A stretch of DNA of 64,000 nucleotides from Corynebacterium efficiens YS-314 (GTDB lineage: Bacteria; Actinomycetota; Actinomycetes; Mycobacteriales; Mycobacteriaceae): contig NC_004369.1 of assembly GCF_000011305.1 (NCBI RefSeq), forward strand, positions 1,550,001-1,614,000, read 5' to 3'. Shown here piece by piece: positions 36,563 through 48,435 of this stretch; the stretch's first letter is position 1; each line of letters opens with the position of its first letter. A program made the translations under genes and the position numbers. Under the pieces are notes generated by a model. The model saw nothing but the letters and a program-made list of their open reading frames with translations. It was not told where the DNA came from and did no database searches.

Positions 36563-37381
36563 ATGGCATTGGATTTCACCGAGGCGTTCACCGAACGTAC
36601 CCCCCGTATCGTCAACGCAGCAAAACTCCTGAAAACAGCACAGCGGAAGAAGACCCATCAGTTCCTAGCGGAGGGGGAGAACTCCGTGGAGGCGGCGATC
36701 GCCACCGGCGCGGCCACCGACCTGTTCGTCACCGAGCAGGCCGCGGAGAAATTCGAGGAGATCGTCCGCACCGCCGGCTACATGAATGTCTATACCCACC
36801 CCATCACCGACCGGGCCGCGAAATCCCTCAGTGACACCGTCACCACCACCGGCATCTTCGCCCTGTGCAATGACGTGCTGTGGACCGTCGGCAAGGCCGT
36901 TAACTCCCGCTCCCGGCTGGTCAGCGTGCCGGTGGAGACCCGGGAACCGGGCAACGCCGGCACCCTGATCCGTGTCGCGGATGCCGTGGGTGCGGATGCC
37001 GTGGTGTTCGCCGGTGAGACCGTCGACCCGCAGGGCCCGAAGGTTGTGCGGGCCTCGGCCGGGTCACTGTTCCACGTGCCGGTGGCGCGCAACGTCAACA
37101 TCGATGACGTGCTCGGCCAGCTGCGCTCCCAGGGCCTGCAGATCCTGGCGACCGCCGCCGACGGTGAGGTGGACCTGGATGATGCCGGTGAACTGCTCAG
37201 TCGGCCCACCGCCTGGCTGTTCGGCAACGAGGCGCACGGGCTGGGGGAGGAACTGCTGGCCAAGGCAGACCACCGGGTGCGCATCCCGATACGCGGACGC
37301 GCGGAATCACTCAACCTGGCGACCGCCGCCTCGATCTGCCTGTATGAATCCTCCAAGGCACTCTTCGCCGACGAGGCCTGA
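36563..37381 (+). CDS. SpoU/TrmH-family RNA 2'-O-methyltransferase
   Basis: 272 aa. Transfers methyl from SAM to a 2'-OH in rRNA or tRNA. The N-terminal 'KTHQFLAEGENSVEAAIATG' is the substrate-binding domain. The C-terminal SPOUT knot shows motif 1 'NAGTLIRVADAVGADAVVF', motif 2 'AWLFGNEAHGLGEELLAKAD' and motif 3 'RIPIRGRAESLNLATAASI'. ATG 36563 may be leaderless: GATAAC, a fair -10 box, ends 9 bp before it and no ribosome-binding site is seen; a GTG at 36533 is the alternative. It lies just before pheS, as in C. glutamicum; the exact target nucleotide is unknown. Confidence 0.9.
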   Translation: MALDFTEAFTERTPRIVNAAKLLKTAQRKKTHQFLAEGENSVEAAIATGAATDLFVTEQAAEKFEEIVRTAGYMNVYTHPITDRAAKSLSDTVTTTGIFALCNDVLWTVGKAVNSRSRLVSVPVETREPGNAGTLIRVADAVGADAVVFAGETVDPQGPKVVRASAGSLFHVPVARNVNIDDVLGQLRSQGLQILATAADGEVDLDDAGELLSRPTAWLFGNEAHGLGEELLAKADHRVRIPIRGRAESLNLATAASICLYESSKALFADEA

Positions 37382-37411
37382 CCCCGCCCCGGCTGTGTGT
37401 GCCGGGACGGA

Positions 37412-37417
37412 GTATGA
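37412..37417 (+). promoter_or_regulatory. -10 box of pheST
   Basis: TATGAT, a near-consensus -10 hexamer, 76 bp before the chosen pheS start. No T-box-like leader was recognised. Confidence 0.5.
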
Positions 37418-37429
37418 TGTCGGGGTTAG

Positions 37430-38530
<1,101 letters not shown>

Positions 38531-38574
38531 CCGTCCCAGCACCCACATCACGATCTCTTAGGAGCTAATCCATC

Positions 38575-41082
38575 ATGTTCATTGCACAGAACTGGGTGAC
38601 GGGACTACTCGGACACTCAAACCCGGGCTGGTCGGTCACCTCTGAGGAACTGGATGCCGGTTATGTCCGCGTCGGTTTCGAGACCGAGGGCTACGCCGCC
38701 ATCCCCGCCACCACCGGACCCCTGGTCCTGGGTGTGGTGGAAAGCATTGAGGAACTCACCGAGTTCAAGAAGCCCATCCGCCACTGCTTCGTCAACGTCG
38801 GCCAGGCCAACGGCACCGGTGAGAACCAGTCCATCATCTGTGGTGCCCGCAACTTCGCGGAAGGCGACACCGTGGTGGTCGCGCTGCCCGGCGCGGTCCT
38901 GCCCGGTGATTTCGCCATCGGGGCACGCGAGACCTATGGCCGCATGTCCGCCGGCATGATCTGCTCGGCGGCCGAACTGGGTCTGGCCGATAAGCAGAAC
39001 TCCGGCATCATCACCCTGCCGGCCGAGTCCGGTCAGCCCGGTGATGATGCGCGTGCCGTCCTGGGGCTCGATGACACCGTCTTCGAGGTCAACGTCACCC
39101 CGGACCGTGGTTATGCACTCTCCGCCCGTGGCCTGACCCGTGAACTCGCCTCGGCCTTCAACCTGACCTACACCGATGTCGCGGAGGACACCCGGGTCGC
39201 GGGCATCGAGCTCACCGCCCCGGAACCCGCCGGTGAGCTCATCGACATCGATGTCCGCGAGGAGACCAACACCGTCCGTTTCGGGCTGCGTAAAGTCTCC
39301 GGCATTGATCCGAACGCGGAATCACCGTTCTGGCTGCAGCGCGAACTCATGCTGTGCCGCCAGCGTCCGGTCAATGCGGCCACCGATGTCACCAACTACG
39401 TCATGATGCTGCTCGGCGCGCCCATGCACGCCTTCGACGCCACGAAGATCACCGGTGGCCTGACGGTGCGCAACGCGCAGCCGGGGGAGAAGTTCGAGAC
39501 CCTCGACCATGTCATCCGTGACCTGTCCGGGGAGGATGTGGTCATCTGTGATGAGACCGGCATCCAGTCCATGGCCGGTGTCATGGGTGGTGTCACCTCG
39601 GAGATCTCCAATGAGACCACCGAGGTCTACTTCGAGTCCGCCATCTGGGATCCGAAGACCGTGGCGCGCACCTCACGTCGCCACAAGCTGAGCTCCGAGG
39701 CATCCCGTCGTTTCGAGCGCGGTGTGGATCCGGCCATCGTCGAGGTCGCCCTCGACATGGCCTGCTCTCTGCTCGTGGAGATCGCCGGCGGCACCATCGA
39801 TGCCGGCCGCACCCTCATCGGTGAGGTCCCCACGATGCCGAGCATCACCATGCCGGTGTCCCGCCCGTCCGAGCTGGCCGGTGTGGAGTACTCACCCGAG
39901 ACTGTCGTGGCCCGCCTGGAGGAGGTCGGCTGCACCGTCTCTGTCAATGGTGATGTCTTGACTGTTGTGCCTCCCACCTGGCGTTCCGATCTCACCATGG
40001 CCGCCGACCTGGTGGAGGAGGTGCTGCGCCTGGAGGGCCTGGAGGCCATCCCGACCATCGTGCCCACCGCACCCGCCGGCAGGGGCCTGTCGGATGCGCA
40101 GAAGCGTCGCCGCGCCATCGGCCATGCCCTGGCATACGCCGGGTACGCCGAGATCATCCCGAGCCCCTTCATGAACCCGGAGACCTTCGACGTCTGGGGT
40201 CTGGACGCCGATGATGAGCGACGCAACACCGTGACCGTGCTCAACCCGCTGGAGGCGGACAGCAATGTCCTGTCCACCACGCTGCTGCCGTCCATGCTTG
40301 ATGCGGTGCGCCGCAATGTCACCCGCGGCACGGGGGATTTCTCCCTCTTCGGCGTCCAGCAGGTGTCCTTCGAGCGCGGCAATGGTGTCTCCCCGATGCC
40401 GTCGGTCAAGCAGCGCCCGTCCGCCGAGGTGGTTGCCGAGTTGCTGGACACCCTGCCGGAGCAGCCGCTGCATGCGGCGACCGTGGGCACCGGCAACATC
40501 GAGTTCGAAGGTCCGTGGGGCAGTGGTCGCGCGTACACCTACGCCGATGCCATCGAATCCGCGCGCATCGTGGCCCGCGCCGCCGGTATCGAGCTGGAGC
40601 TGGCCAACGCCGATGAACTGCCGTGGCACCCGGGCCGCTGCGCCGCCCTGCTTGTCGACGGCCACGTGGTCGGTCACGCCGGTGAGCTGCACCCGCAGGT
40701 CCTCGAGCGTGCCGGCCTGCCGGCCCGCACCTGCGCCATGGAGATCAACATCGATGCGCTGCCGCTGCGGGAGAACCTCCCTGCACCGGTGCTCTCCGCC
40801 TTCCCGGCGCTGCACCAGGACATTGCCCTAGTCGTCGACGAGACCGTCCCGGCCGAGCAGGTCCGCGCCGTGGTGGAGGAGGGTGCAGGTGAGCTGGTGG
40901 AAACCGTCGAGCTTTTCGACGTCTACCGCTCCGAGCAGCTCGGCGAGGGCAAGAAGTCCCTGGCCTTCTCCCTGCTGTTCCGCGCACCTGACCGCACCCT
41001 GACCGATGAGGAGGCCAATGTGGCCCGCCTCGCGGCTGCGGAGCTGGCGAAGGAACGCCTCGGCGCGGAGATGCGCGGTTAA
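38575..41082 (+). CDS. pheT: phenylalanyl-tRNA synthetase beta subunit
   Basis: 835-aa beta subunit, including tRNA-binding EMAP-like domain near the N-terminus ('IRHCFVNVGQANGTGENQSI'), B3/B4 editing domain ('VMMLLGAPMHAFDATKI', 'GVMGGVTSEISNETTEVYFE'), B5 ('EVGCTVSVNGDVL') and a C-terminal anticodon-fold domain. It starts 44 bp after pheS, with TAGGAG before the ATG. Ends at a good terminator. Contains one CGTCGACAAGC copy at 40650-40660. Confidence 0.96.
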   Translation: MFIAQNWVTGLLGHSNPGWSVTSEELDAGYVRVGFETEGYAAIPATTGPLVLGVVESIEELTEFKKPIRHCFVNVGQANGTGENQSIICGARNFAEGDTVVVALPGAVLPGDFAIGARETYGRMSAGMICSAAELGLADKQNSGIITLPAESGQPGDDARAVLGLDDTVFEVNVTPDRGYALSARGLTRELASAFNLTYTDVAEDTRVAGIELTAPEPAGELIDIDVREETNTVRFGLRKVSGIDPNAESPFWLQRELMLCRQRPVNAATDVTNYVMMLLGAPMHAFDATKITGGLTVRNAQPGEKFETLDHVIRDLSGEDVVICDETGIQSMAGVMGGVTSEISNETTEVYFESAIWDPKTVARTSRRHKLSSEASRRFERGVDPAIVEVALDMACSLLVEIAGGTIDAGRTLIGEVPTMPSITMPVSRPSELAGVEYSPETVVARLEEVGCTVSVNGDVLTVVPPTWRSDLTMAADLVEEVLRLEGLEAIPTIVPTAPAGRGLSDAQKRRRAIGHALAYAGYAEIIPSPFMNPETFDVWGLDADDERRNTVTVLNPLEADSNVLSTTLLPSMLDAVRRNVTRGTGDFSLFGVQQVSFERGNGVSPMPSVKQRPSAEVVAELLDTLPEQPLHAATVGTGNIEFEGPWGSGRAYTYADAIESARIVARAAGIELELANADELPWHPGRCAALLVDGHVVGHAGELHPQVLERAGLPARTCAMEINIDALPLRENLPAPVLSAFPALHQDIALVVDETVPAEQVRAVVEEGAGELVETVELFDVYRSEQLGEGKKSLAFSLLFRAPDRTLTDEEANVARLAAAELAKERLGAEMRG

Positions 41083-41100
41083 ACCGCCCACCAGCGGAAG

Positions 41101-41135
41101 AAATGACCCATGGATTCATCCATGGGTCATTTTTG
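41101..41135 (+). terminator. terminator of pheST
   Basis: Perfect 12-bp stem AAATGACCCATG / CATGGGTCATTT with an 8-nt loop and continuing T-run. Confidence 0.9.
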
Positions 41136-41316
41136 ATATATCCGCGCGGAATGATGTTACTGGTGTTACTGTTGTGACTTGGATTATGTAGTTCCCAGGC
41201 AAATACAACGTATTGGCCAATGCCTGTTATTGTTTTCATGGTCAAATTACCAGCGTCACATCAGCATTCCCGCATCACCTGCGTTCACGATGTGCGCGGC
41301 AGAAGGAGAAGAGAAC

Positions 41317-42291
41317 ATGGCTATGCGCAGACTGGCCTTGAAAGTCGGGGCAGCCGCAGCGTCGATCGCCCTGCTCGCCACCGGTTTCGCCCCGGCAGCC
41401 ACCGCCCAGAGCAGTGGCAGCAGCGGTACCGAGGTGGGGCGTGCACTGACCTCCAGCCTCGGCGACACCGACAGCAGAGCACCCGAGGGTGGGGCGAGGG
41501 TCGTGGTCTTCGGTGACTCCCACACCTCCGGTACCAACATGCCATGGCGCACCGACGAACGTAACTGCATCAAGGGGGCCGGTTCCTGGCCTGAGCAGCT
41601 GCAGGCCAACCTCGGTCTGCCCCGTGGGGAACTCATCGACGTCTCCTGCTCCGGAGCCTCCATCAACTCCGACGGTTTCCACTTCTCCGACGAGGTCCGT
41701 CACGCCGAGGCACGCGGTGCCATCGGGGAGCGCACTGAGCACATCTTCGTCCAGCTGGGTAAGAACGACCACTGGGGCAACGGGATGAACCTGCTCGACT
41801 CCGTGCAGACCTGCCTGTTTGATCTGGGTGTCGGCTGTGGCGACCGTGCCGTGGCCACCGGCCGGATGCAGAACCCGGACACCGTCACGCCCGAGCACTA
41901 CGCCGAGCGCGTCAAGCCGGTCATCGACTACCTGAAGTACTATGCCCCCAACGCGGAGATCACCCTGGTGGGCTACCAGGAGTACACCCCGCGCGGCGGC
42001 AGCCAGGTCTGTGTCCGTCTCGGCGGCACACCCCTGGTGAAGAACGACGCCCCCGCGCTCGTGGACTTCATGAACCGCCTGGACATGGCGATCGCCGGTG
42101 CCGCCGACATCCTCGATGTCTCCCACGTGGATCTGCGTTCCGCCACCGAGGGGCACTCCAGCTGCTCCGCCGACCCCTGGGTCATCGGGGTGCTCGATGC
42201 CCGCACCGACATGCTCGGTGGGCCCTGGCATCCATCGCGTAAAGGAGACGCCGTCACCGCCGGCATCCTCCGGGATCGGGTCAACGCCTAG
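41317..42291 (+). CDS. secreted SGNH-family hydrolase
   Basis: 324 aa, exported esterase/lipase-type enzyme. Signal peptide 'MRRLALKVGAAAASIALLA' to 'ATAQ'. Block I 'VVVFGDSHTSGTNMPW' gives the Ser nucleophile, block II 'VSCSGASINSDG' the Gly, block III 'QLGKNDHWGNG' the Asn, and block V 'GPWHPSRKGDAV' the catalytic His. Even-numbered Cys could form disulfides. AAGGAG precedes ATG 41317. It ends 3 bp before a membrane O-acyltransferase gene, so the pair is likely one operon and may act on the same envelope glycan or glycolipid. In-frame upstream start at 41179 is rejected: it would hide the signal peptide. Confidence 0.88.
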   Translation: MAMRRLALKVGAAAASIALLATGFAPAATAQSSGSSGTEVGRALTSSLGDTDSRAPEGGARVVVFGDSHTSGTNMPWRTDERNCIKGAGSWPEQLQANLGLPRGELIDVSCSGASINSDGFHFSDEVRHAEARGAIGERTEHIFVQLGKNDHWGNGMNLLDSVQTCLFDLGVGCGDRAVATGRMQNPDTVTPEHYAERVKPVIDYLKYYAPNAEITLVGYQEYTPRGGSQVCVRLGGTPLVKNDAPALVDFMNRLDMAIAGAADILDVSHVDLRSATEGHSSCSADPWVIGVLDARTDMLGGPWHPSRKGDAVTAGILRDRVNA

Positions 42292-42294
42292 ACA

Positions 42295-43731
42295 ATGAGT
42301 AACCACACGTCGCAAAGCGCCAAGGTCCGTCGGCCCAACCTGCCGTCGCTGACCGGAGCGCGCTGGTTGGCCGCGGTGGCCGTGTTTGTTCTGCATGCGC
42401 TGGTATTCCTCAACGTCTACCCGTTCCAGAAATCGGATCTGTTCGCCACGATCCACTCATTCATCCCCATGCAGCTGGGATCCGCCGGTGTGACCTTCTT
42501 CTTCATCCTGTCGGGTTTCCTCATCTATTGGTCCAACAGTGAGCTCAGGGGGATGCGCAACACGCTGTACTACTGCCAGCGGCGCATCACCAAGATCTAC
42601 CCCATGCACCTGATCGCCCTGGGGATGTTCCTGCTGGCATCAGCCAAGATCACCGCCTCCGGTGTGCAGTGGGTCCTCGACTTCGCCGACCTGAAGTTCT
42701 GGCTGCCCAACGCCCTGCTCATCCACACCTGGAACCCCGACTGGGCGTCCCTGTCCGGCATGAACGTACCCTCCTGGTCACTGGCCGCGGAGATGCTGTT
42801 CTACCTGACCTTCCCGCTGTTCATCCCCCTGGTGCGCAAGGTCAGGGGAGTGGGCAACTGGTGGGCCTTCGGCATCACCTTCCTGCTGTCCCTGGGCGCG
42901 ATCACCCTCATCCACTTCTTCGCCGAGGGGCCGAAGGGGATCGAGAACTTCTTCGTGCCACGCCTGTGGGACACCGATGTCTCCCCGGTGGCTGATGTCC
43001 ACGCCGACCCCGTCTGGTTCATGCAGTGGGAGATCCCGGTCCTGGAATCCTACTGGCTGTCCTACTACTTCCCGCTGACCCGCCTCATCGAGTTCTACCT
43101 CGGTGTGTTCGGCGCCAAGCTGGTGGCCGAGGGCATGTTCCGCAACACCAACATCAAGTGGCCACTGGTGGGTCTGCTGGTCGCCTACATCGCCACCTGG
43201 TTCGTCCCACTGGCGTTCAAGATGTCGGTCATCATGTCCCTGCCGATGGCGTTCGTGGTCTGCACCCTCGCGGTGCGCGACATCAAGGGGGTGTCCGGCG
43301 AGATCGCCTCCCCGCGCGCGGTGCTGCTGGGTAATATCTCCTTCGCCTTCTACATGGTGCAGTTCCCGGTGATGGTGGCCGTCCAGCGCTATATCGTCGC
43401 CGGCCAGTCCTGGGGTTTCCTCGGCTGGCTGATGGTGGCGGTCCTCAGCTTCATCCTCTCGGTGGTCCTCGGCTGGGTGCTGTTCACCTTCGTCGATGAC
43501 CCCCTGATGAAGGCCACCGCCCGGCGATCCGGGAAGGCGAAGAAGTACCGCAAATCCAGGCAGGGGCCGAAGGAGAACATCCTGGTCCGGGACCTCAAGA
43601 TCCTCTTCGGCATCAAACCCCGACAGCCCGTGGAGCCTGAGGACCTGGCCCCCGTCGGTGGAGCACCCACCGGACTGCCCGTGGACGCCGCCGGCGCGGT
43701 CACCCAGGAACCGGCAACCAGACCACTCTGA
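42295..43731 (+). CDS. membrane O-acyltransferase, acyltransferase-3 family
   Basis: 478 aa with about 10 membrane helices and a ~70-residue charged, Pro-rich cytoplasmic tail. Acyltransferase-3 hallmarks: 'TGARWLAAVAVFVLHALVFL' (His in the first helix, catalytic in this family), 'FFFILSGFLIYWSN' and 'RRITKIYPMHLIALGM'. Such proteins add acetyl or other acyl groups to glycans or trehalose lipids across the membrane; substrate here unknown. Three bp separate it from the SGNH hydrolase gene, suggesting add/remove partners. Starts ATG; next gene downstream is a lipoprotein. Confidence 0.87.
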   Translation: MSNHTSQSAKVRRPNLPSLTGARWLAAVAVFVLHALVFLNVYPFQKSDLFATIHSFIPMQLGSAGVTFFFILSGFLIYWSNSELRGMRNTLYYCQRRITKIYPMHLIALGMFLLASAKITASGVQWVLDFADLKFWLPNALLIHTWNPDWASLSGMNVPSWSLAAEMLFYLTFPLFIPLVRKVRGVGNWWAFGITFLLSLGAITLIHFFAEGPKGIENFFVPRLWDTDVSPVADVHADPVWFMQWEIPVLESYWLSYYFPLTRLIEFYLGVFGAKLVAEGMFRNTNIKWPLVGLLVAYIATWFVPLAFKMSVIMSLPMAFVVCTLAVRDIKGVSGEIASPRAVLLGNISFAFYMVQFPVMVAVQRYIVAGQSWGFLGWLMVAVLSFILSVVLGWVLFTFVDDPLMKATARRSGKAKKYRKSRQGPKENILVRDLKILFGIKPRQPVEPEDLAPVGGAPTGLPVDAAGAVTQEPATRPL

Positions 43732-43771
43732 CCACACTCAAGACAATTTTCTGCTGAGAAAAGGAACAACC

Positions 43772-44188
43772 ATGATCACCTACCGTAAGCTCGCCGCCAC
43801 CGCCGCAGCACTGGCACTGTCCGCCTCCCTCGTGGCCTGTGGCGACTCCGAGGATGATGCCGAGGAGACCACCACCTCCACCACCTCCACGACATCGACC
43901 ACCTCGACGACCTCCACCACCCCCACCTCCGAGGAGGAGACCACCACCGAGGTTGAGGTCATCATCGAGGAAGAGGTCATCGTGGATGAGCCGGCACCGG
44001 CTCCCGTCCAGGAACAGGCACCCGCACCCGCTCCGGTTCAGCAGCAGGCGCCAGCCCCAGCCCCCGCGCCAGCTCCGGCACCCGCACCCGCACCGGCACC
44101 CGCGCCAGCTCCTGCTCCGGCTCCTGCTCCCGCAGAGCAGGCACCACCGCAGCTGCCCGGTGGTGGCGGCGGCCACGCCGGTTACTAA
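43772..44188 (+). CDS. Pro/Ala-repeat lipoprotein
   Basis: 138 aa, lipobox 'ASLVACG' with Cys ~23. Mature part is low-complexity: a Thr/Ser tract ('TTTSTTSTTSTTSTTSTT', residues ~32-49), a Glu/Val acidic patch, then 'APAPAPAPAP' repeats (~70-120), ending Gly-rich 'GGGGGHAGY'. Such (AP)n tails span or anchor in cell-wall polymers. AAGGAAC precedes ATG 43772. Repeat number would vary easily by slippage. Function unknown; position after the acyltransferase suggests an envelope role. Confidence 0.85.
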   Translation: MITYRKLAATAAALALSASLVACGDSEDDAEETTTSTTSTTSTTSTTSTTPTSEEETTTEVEVIIEEEVIVDEPAPAPVQEQAPAPAPVQQQAPAPAPAPAPAPAPAPAPAPAPAPAPAPAEQAPPQLPGGGGGHAGY

Positions 44189-44210
44189 ACCCTGAGTTGG
44201 TATCTCCGAT

Positions 44211-44251
44211 GATCCCCCCGGGTTGGATGATTTTTCCAACCCGGGGGGATC
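44211..44251. terminator. strong hairpin after the lipoprotein gene
   Basis: Perfect 17-bp stem: 44211-44227 with 44235-44251, 7-nt loop ending in Ts. Followed by a modest pyrimidine tract. Confidence 0.8.
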
Positions 44252-44278
44252 TTCCCGTTCCCGGATAGACTCAGAGGC

Positions 44279-45019
44279 ATGTCGATCCATCCTGTCCGTT
44301 CCAACTGCGCCCATCCCCACCCGTGTGGGATTGATACCCGCATCGCGGTGATGAAGAGATCCCGCCTGACACGGGGACTGTCCGAGGAACAAATGGTCTC
44401 CCTGGCCAGTGGGCTCGATGCCTGGTCCTGGCGCGAGGGGGACCCGCTGCTCCTGGCGGGGGAGGAGGCCGATGGCAGTTACATGATCGCCTCCGGCCGG
44501 GCCCGGATCACCCGTGACACCATCGACGGCCGGGAGCTGACCCTGGACATCGCAGCCCCCGGTGACATCGTGGGACCGGTGTCCACGGAGCCCACACCCG
44601 CGGTTGACTCCGCCTGGGCGATGGAGACCACCTGCGCGCTGTTCATCCCGGCGACGGCGCTGGCGGAGGTGGTGTCCACATACCCGGAATTCGCCCTGGA
44701 GATCCTCCAGATGCAGCAGGAGCGGCTGCGTCAGGCCCGGGAGAGGGAGGTGGGGCAGACGGTGCATCCGGTGCAGCAGCGGGTGGCGGCTGTGCTGGAG
44801 AACCTCGCGGAGAAGATCGGTCAGCGGCTCAGCGACGGATCTGTCCTGTTGCAGGTGCGTCTACGCCGCCAGGACATCGCGGGTATGGCCGGCACCACCG
44901 TGGAATCCACCTCCAGGGTGATGTCGAAGATGAAGAAGGACGGGGTGATCGATTCCGGGCGGGAATGGGTGTCCATCCTCGACAGCGACGCGTTATCGGA
45001 TCTGGCTGCAGGGGAGTAG
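44279..45019 (+). CDS. Crp/Fnr-family transcriptional regulator
   Basis: 246 aa. N-terminal cyclic-nucleotide-type beta-roll ('WREGDPLLLAGEEADGSYMI', 'GRARITRDTIDGRELTLDIA'), then a dimer helix and C-terminal winged HTH 'RRQDIAGMAGTTVESTSRVM' (residues ~199-218) that would read half-sites. The extreme N-terminus has 'CAHPHPC', a spaced Cys/His cluster which could bind a metal or Fe-S centre, as in Fnr; not proven. Target genes are unknown; it lies just upstream of the arg operon, but with its own promoter space. Confidence 0.86.
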   Translation: MSIHPVRSNCAHPHPCGIDTRIAVMKRSRLTRGLSEEQMVSLASGLDAWSWREGDPLLLAGEEADGSYMIASGRARITRDTIDGRELTLDIAAPGDIVGPVSTEPTPAVDSAWAMETTCALFIPATALAEVVSTYPEFALEILQMQQERLRQAREREVGQTVHPVQQRVAAVLENLAEKIGQRLSDGSVLLQVRLRRQDIAGMAGTTVESTSRVMSKMKKDGVIDSGREWVSILDSDALSDLAAGE

Positions 45020-45115
45020 TCGGGACGGGATAAACCGCGACACCGGGTGGGTTTTCCCGATACCATCGGTGGGACGGAGATACATCCGGTGGGGCCTGCA
45101 TAAACCTCACCGTAA

Positions 45116-46207
<1,092 letters not shown>

Positions 46208-46245
46208 AAACCCCACCACACCAGTAACAAGAATCGGAGCACCAG

Positions 46246-47412
46246 ATGGCCCAGACCGGCATCACCGCACCCAAGGGATTCGTCGCCTCGGCGACCACCG
46301 CGGGTATCAAACCCTCGGGCAAGCCCGACATGGCCCTCGTGGTCAACCAGGGACCCGAGTACACCGCCGCCGCGGTGTTCACCCGCAACCGGGTGATCGC
46401 CTCACCCGTCAAGGTCAGCCGCGAGAACGTTGCCGACGGCCAGCTCAAGGCTGTGCTCTACAACGCCGGCAACGCCAATGCCTGCAACGGCACCCAGGGT
46501 GATGCCGATGCCCGCGAATCCGTCAACACCCTCGCGACGAAGCTGGGCCTCGCGCCGGAGGACATCGGGGTGTGCTCCACCGGTCTCATCGGTGAGCTGC
46601 TGCCCATGGACAAGGTCACCGCCGGTATTGAGGCGCTCACCGCCGAGGGCGCACTGGGGGACAATGGTGCGGCCGCCGCACAGGCCATCATGACCACCGA
46701 CACCGTGGACAAGGAGACCGTCGTCTTCGCCGACGGCTGGACCGTCGGCGCGATGGGCAAGGGCGTGGGCATGATGGCCCCGTCCCTGGCCACCATGCTG
46801 GTCTGCCTGACCACCGATGCCTCCATCACCCCGGCCATGGCACGCATCGCCCTGGCCAAGGCCACCGCCGTCACCTTCGAAACCCTCGACATCGACGGAT
46901 CCACCTCCACCAATGACACGGTGTTCCTGCTGGCCTCCGGTGCCTCCGGTGTCAAACCCACCCAGGACGAGCTCAACGATGCGGTCTTCGCCGCCTGCTC
47001 CGACCTGGCCGAGCAGATGCAGGCCGATGCGGAGGGCGTGACCAAACGCGTCAGCGTCACCGTCACCGGCACCACCACCGATGAGATGGCCATCAACGCC
47101 GCACGCACCATTGCCCGCGACAACCTGTTCAAGTGCGCGATGTTCGGCTCCGACCCCAACTGGGGTCGCGTCCTGGCCGCGGTCGGTATGGCTGATGCGG
47201 ACATGGACCCGGATCACATCGCCGTGTACTTCAATGATCAGGCCGTGTGCCTTGATTCCACCGGAGCGCCGGGTGCCCGCGAGGTCGATCTCTCCGGCGC
47301 GGATATCGCCGTGCGCGTGGATCTGGGTGCCGGTGGCGAGGGGCAGGCCACCGTGCGCACCACCGACCTCAGCTACTCCTATGTGGAGATCAACTCCGCG
47401 TACAGCACCTAA
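46246..47412 (+). CDS. argJ: bifunctional ornithine acetyltransferase / N-acetylglutamate synthase
   Basis: 388 aa; transfers acetyl from N-acetylornithine to glutamate, and so recycles the acetyl group; many also use acetyl-CoA. The self-cleavage site lies in '[20 protein letters not shown]' (before the catalytic Thr near residue 181-186), splitting into alpha and beta chains. '[13 protein letters not shown]' and '[15 protein letters not shown]' are also conserved. No argA or argE is in the cluster, in keeping with the cyclic pathway of corynebacteria. Confidence 0.96.
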   Translation: MAQTGITAPKGFVASATTAGIKPSGKPDMALVVNQGPEYTAAAVFTRNRVIASPVKVSRENVADGQLKAVLYNAGNANACNGTQGDADARESVNTLATKLGLAPEDIGVCSTGLIGELLPMDKVTAGIEALTAEGALGDNGAAAAQAIMTTDTVDKETVVFADGWTVGAMGKGVGMMAPSLATMLVCLTTDASITPAMARIALAKATAVTFETLDIDGSTSTNDTVFLLASGASGVKPTQDELNDAVFAACSDLAEQMQADAEGVTKRVSVTVTGTTTDEMAINAARTIARDNLFKCAMFGSDPNWGRVLAAVGMADADMDPDHIAVYFNDQAVCLDSTGAPGAREVDLSGADIAVRVDLGAGGEGQATVRTTDLSYSYVEINSAYST

Positions 47413-47481
47413 CACCACCGCACCCCGGGCAGGCAACGTCCGGGAGGTGGAACGTCGACAAGCACCCGTGGGGAGACGGAT

Positions 47482-48435
47482 ATGAACGAACTGATCAAGA
47501 ATCTCGGTGATGAGGAGCGGGCCCATGTGCTCGCCGAGGCACTGCCGTGGCTCCAGCACTTCCGCGACAAGATCGTCGTGGTCAAATACGGCGGCAACGC
47601 CATGGTGGATGACAGCCTCAAGGCCGCCTTCGCCGCGGACATGGTGTTCCTGCGCACCGTCGGTGCCAAGCCCGTCGTGGTCCACGGCGGCGGCCCGCAG
47701 ATCTCCGACATGCTCCGCCGCGTCGGCCTGGAGGGCGAGTTCAAGGGCGGGTTCCGCGTGACCACCCCGGAGGTCATGGAGATCGTCCGCATGGTGCTCT
47801 TCGGCCAGGTCGGTCGTGACCTGGTCGGTCTGATCAACTCCCACGGCCCCTACGCGGTGGGCACCTCCGGTGAGGATGCCGGCCTGTTCACCGCGGAGAA
47901 ACGCCTGGTGGACATCGACGGCACCCCCACCGACATCGGGCTGGTGGGCAATATCGTCAACGTTGACGCGACCTCGCTCATGGACCTCATCGACGCTGGC
48001 CGCATCCCGGTGGTCTCCACGATCGCCCCCGGTGCCGACGGTCAGGTCTACAACATCAACGCCGACACCGCCGCCGGGGCCCTGGCCTCCGCCATCGGTG
48101 CCGAGCGTCTGCTCGTGCTCACCAACGTCGAGGGCCTGTACACCGACTGGCCCAACAAGAGCTCCCTGGTGTCGAAGATCGTCGCCTCCGAACTCGACGC
48201 CATCCTGCCCGGGCTTGATGCGGGCATGATCCCGAAGATGGAATCCTGCCTCAACGCCGTGCGCGGGGGAGTCAACGCCGCCCACGTCATCGACGGCCGC
48301 ATTGCCCACTCGGTACTGCTCGAACTGCTCACCATGGGAGGCATCGGCACCATGGTGCTGCCCGACAACTACGCCCGGGAGGACTACCCGGAGGGCACCG
48401 TATTCAGAAAGAACTACCAGGACGGACACGCATAG
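47482..48435 (+). CDS. argB: acetylglutamate kinase
   Basis: 317 aa; phosphorylates N-acetylglutamate and is the arginine-feedback-inhibited step in C. glutamicum. '[20 protein letters not shown]' is the phosphate-binding start; '[20 protein letters not shown]' binds substrate; '[20 protein letters not shown]' binds ATP. The N-terminal helix ('[20 protein letters not shown]') is of the kind needed for hexamers sensitive to arginine. GGGGAG precedes ATG. A copy of CGTCGACAAGC lies in the spacer just upstream (47453-47463). Confidence 0.97.
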   Translation: MNELIKNLGDEERAHVLAEALPWLQHFRDKIVVVKYGGNAMVDDSLKAAFAADMVFLRTVGAKPVVVHGGGPQISDMLRRVGLEGEFKGGFRVTTPEVMEIVRMVLFGQVGRDLVGLINSHGPYAVGTSGEDAGLFTAEKRLVDIDGTPTDIGLVGNIVNVDATSLMDLIDAGRIPVVSTIAPGADGQVYNINADTAAGALASAIGAERLLVLTNVEGLYTDWPNKSSLVSKIVASELDAILPGLDAGMIPKMESCLNAVRGGVNAAHVIDGRIAHSVLLELLTMGGIGTMVLPDNYAREDYPEGTVFRKNYQDGHA

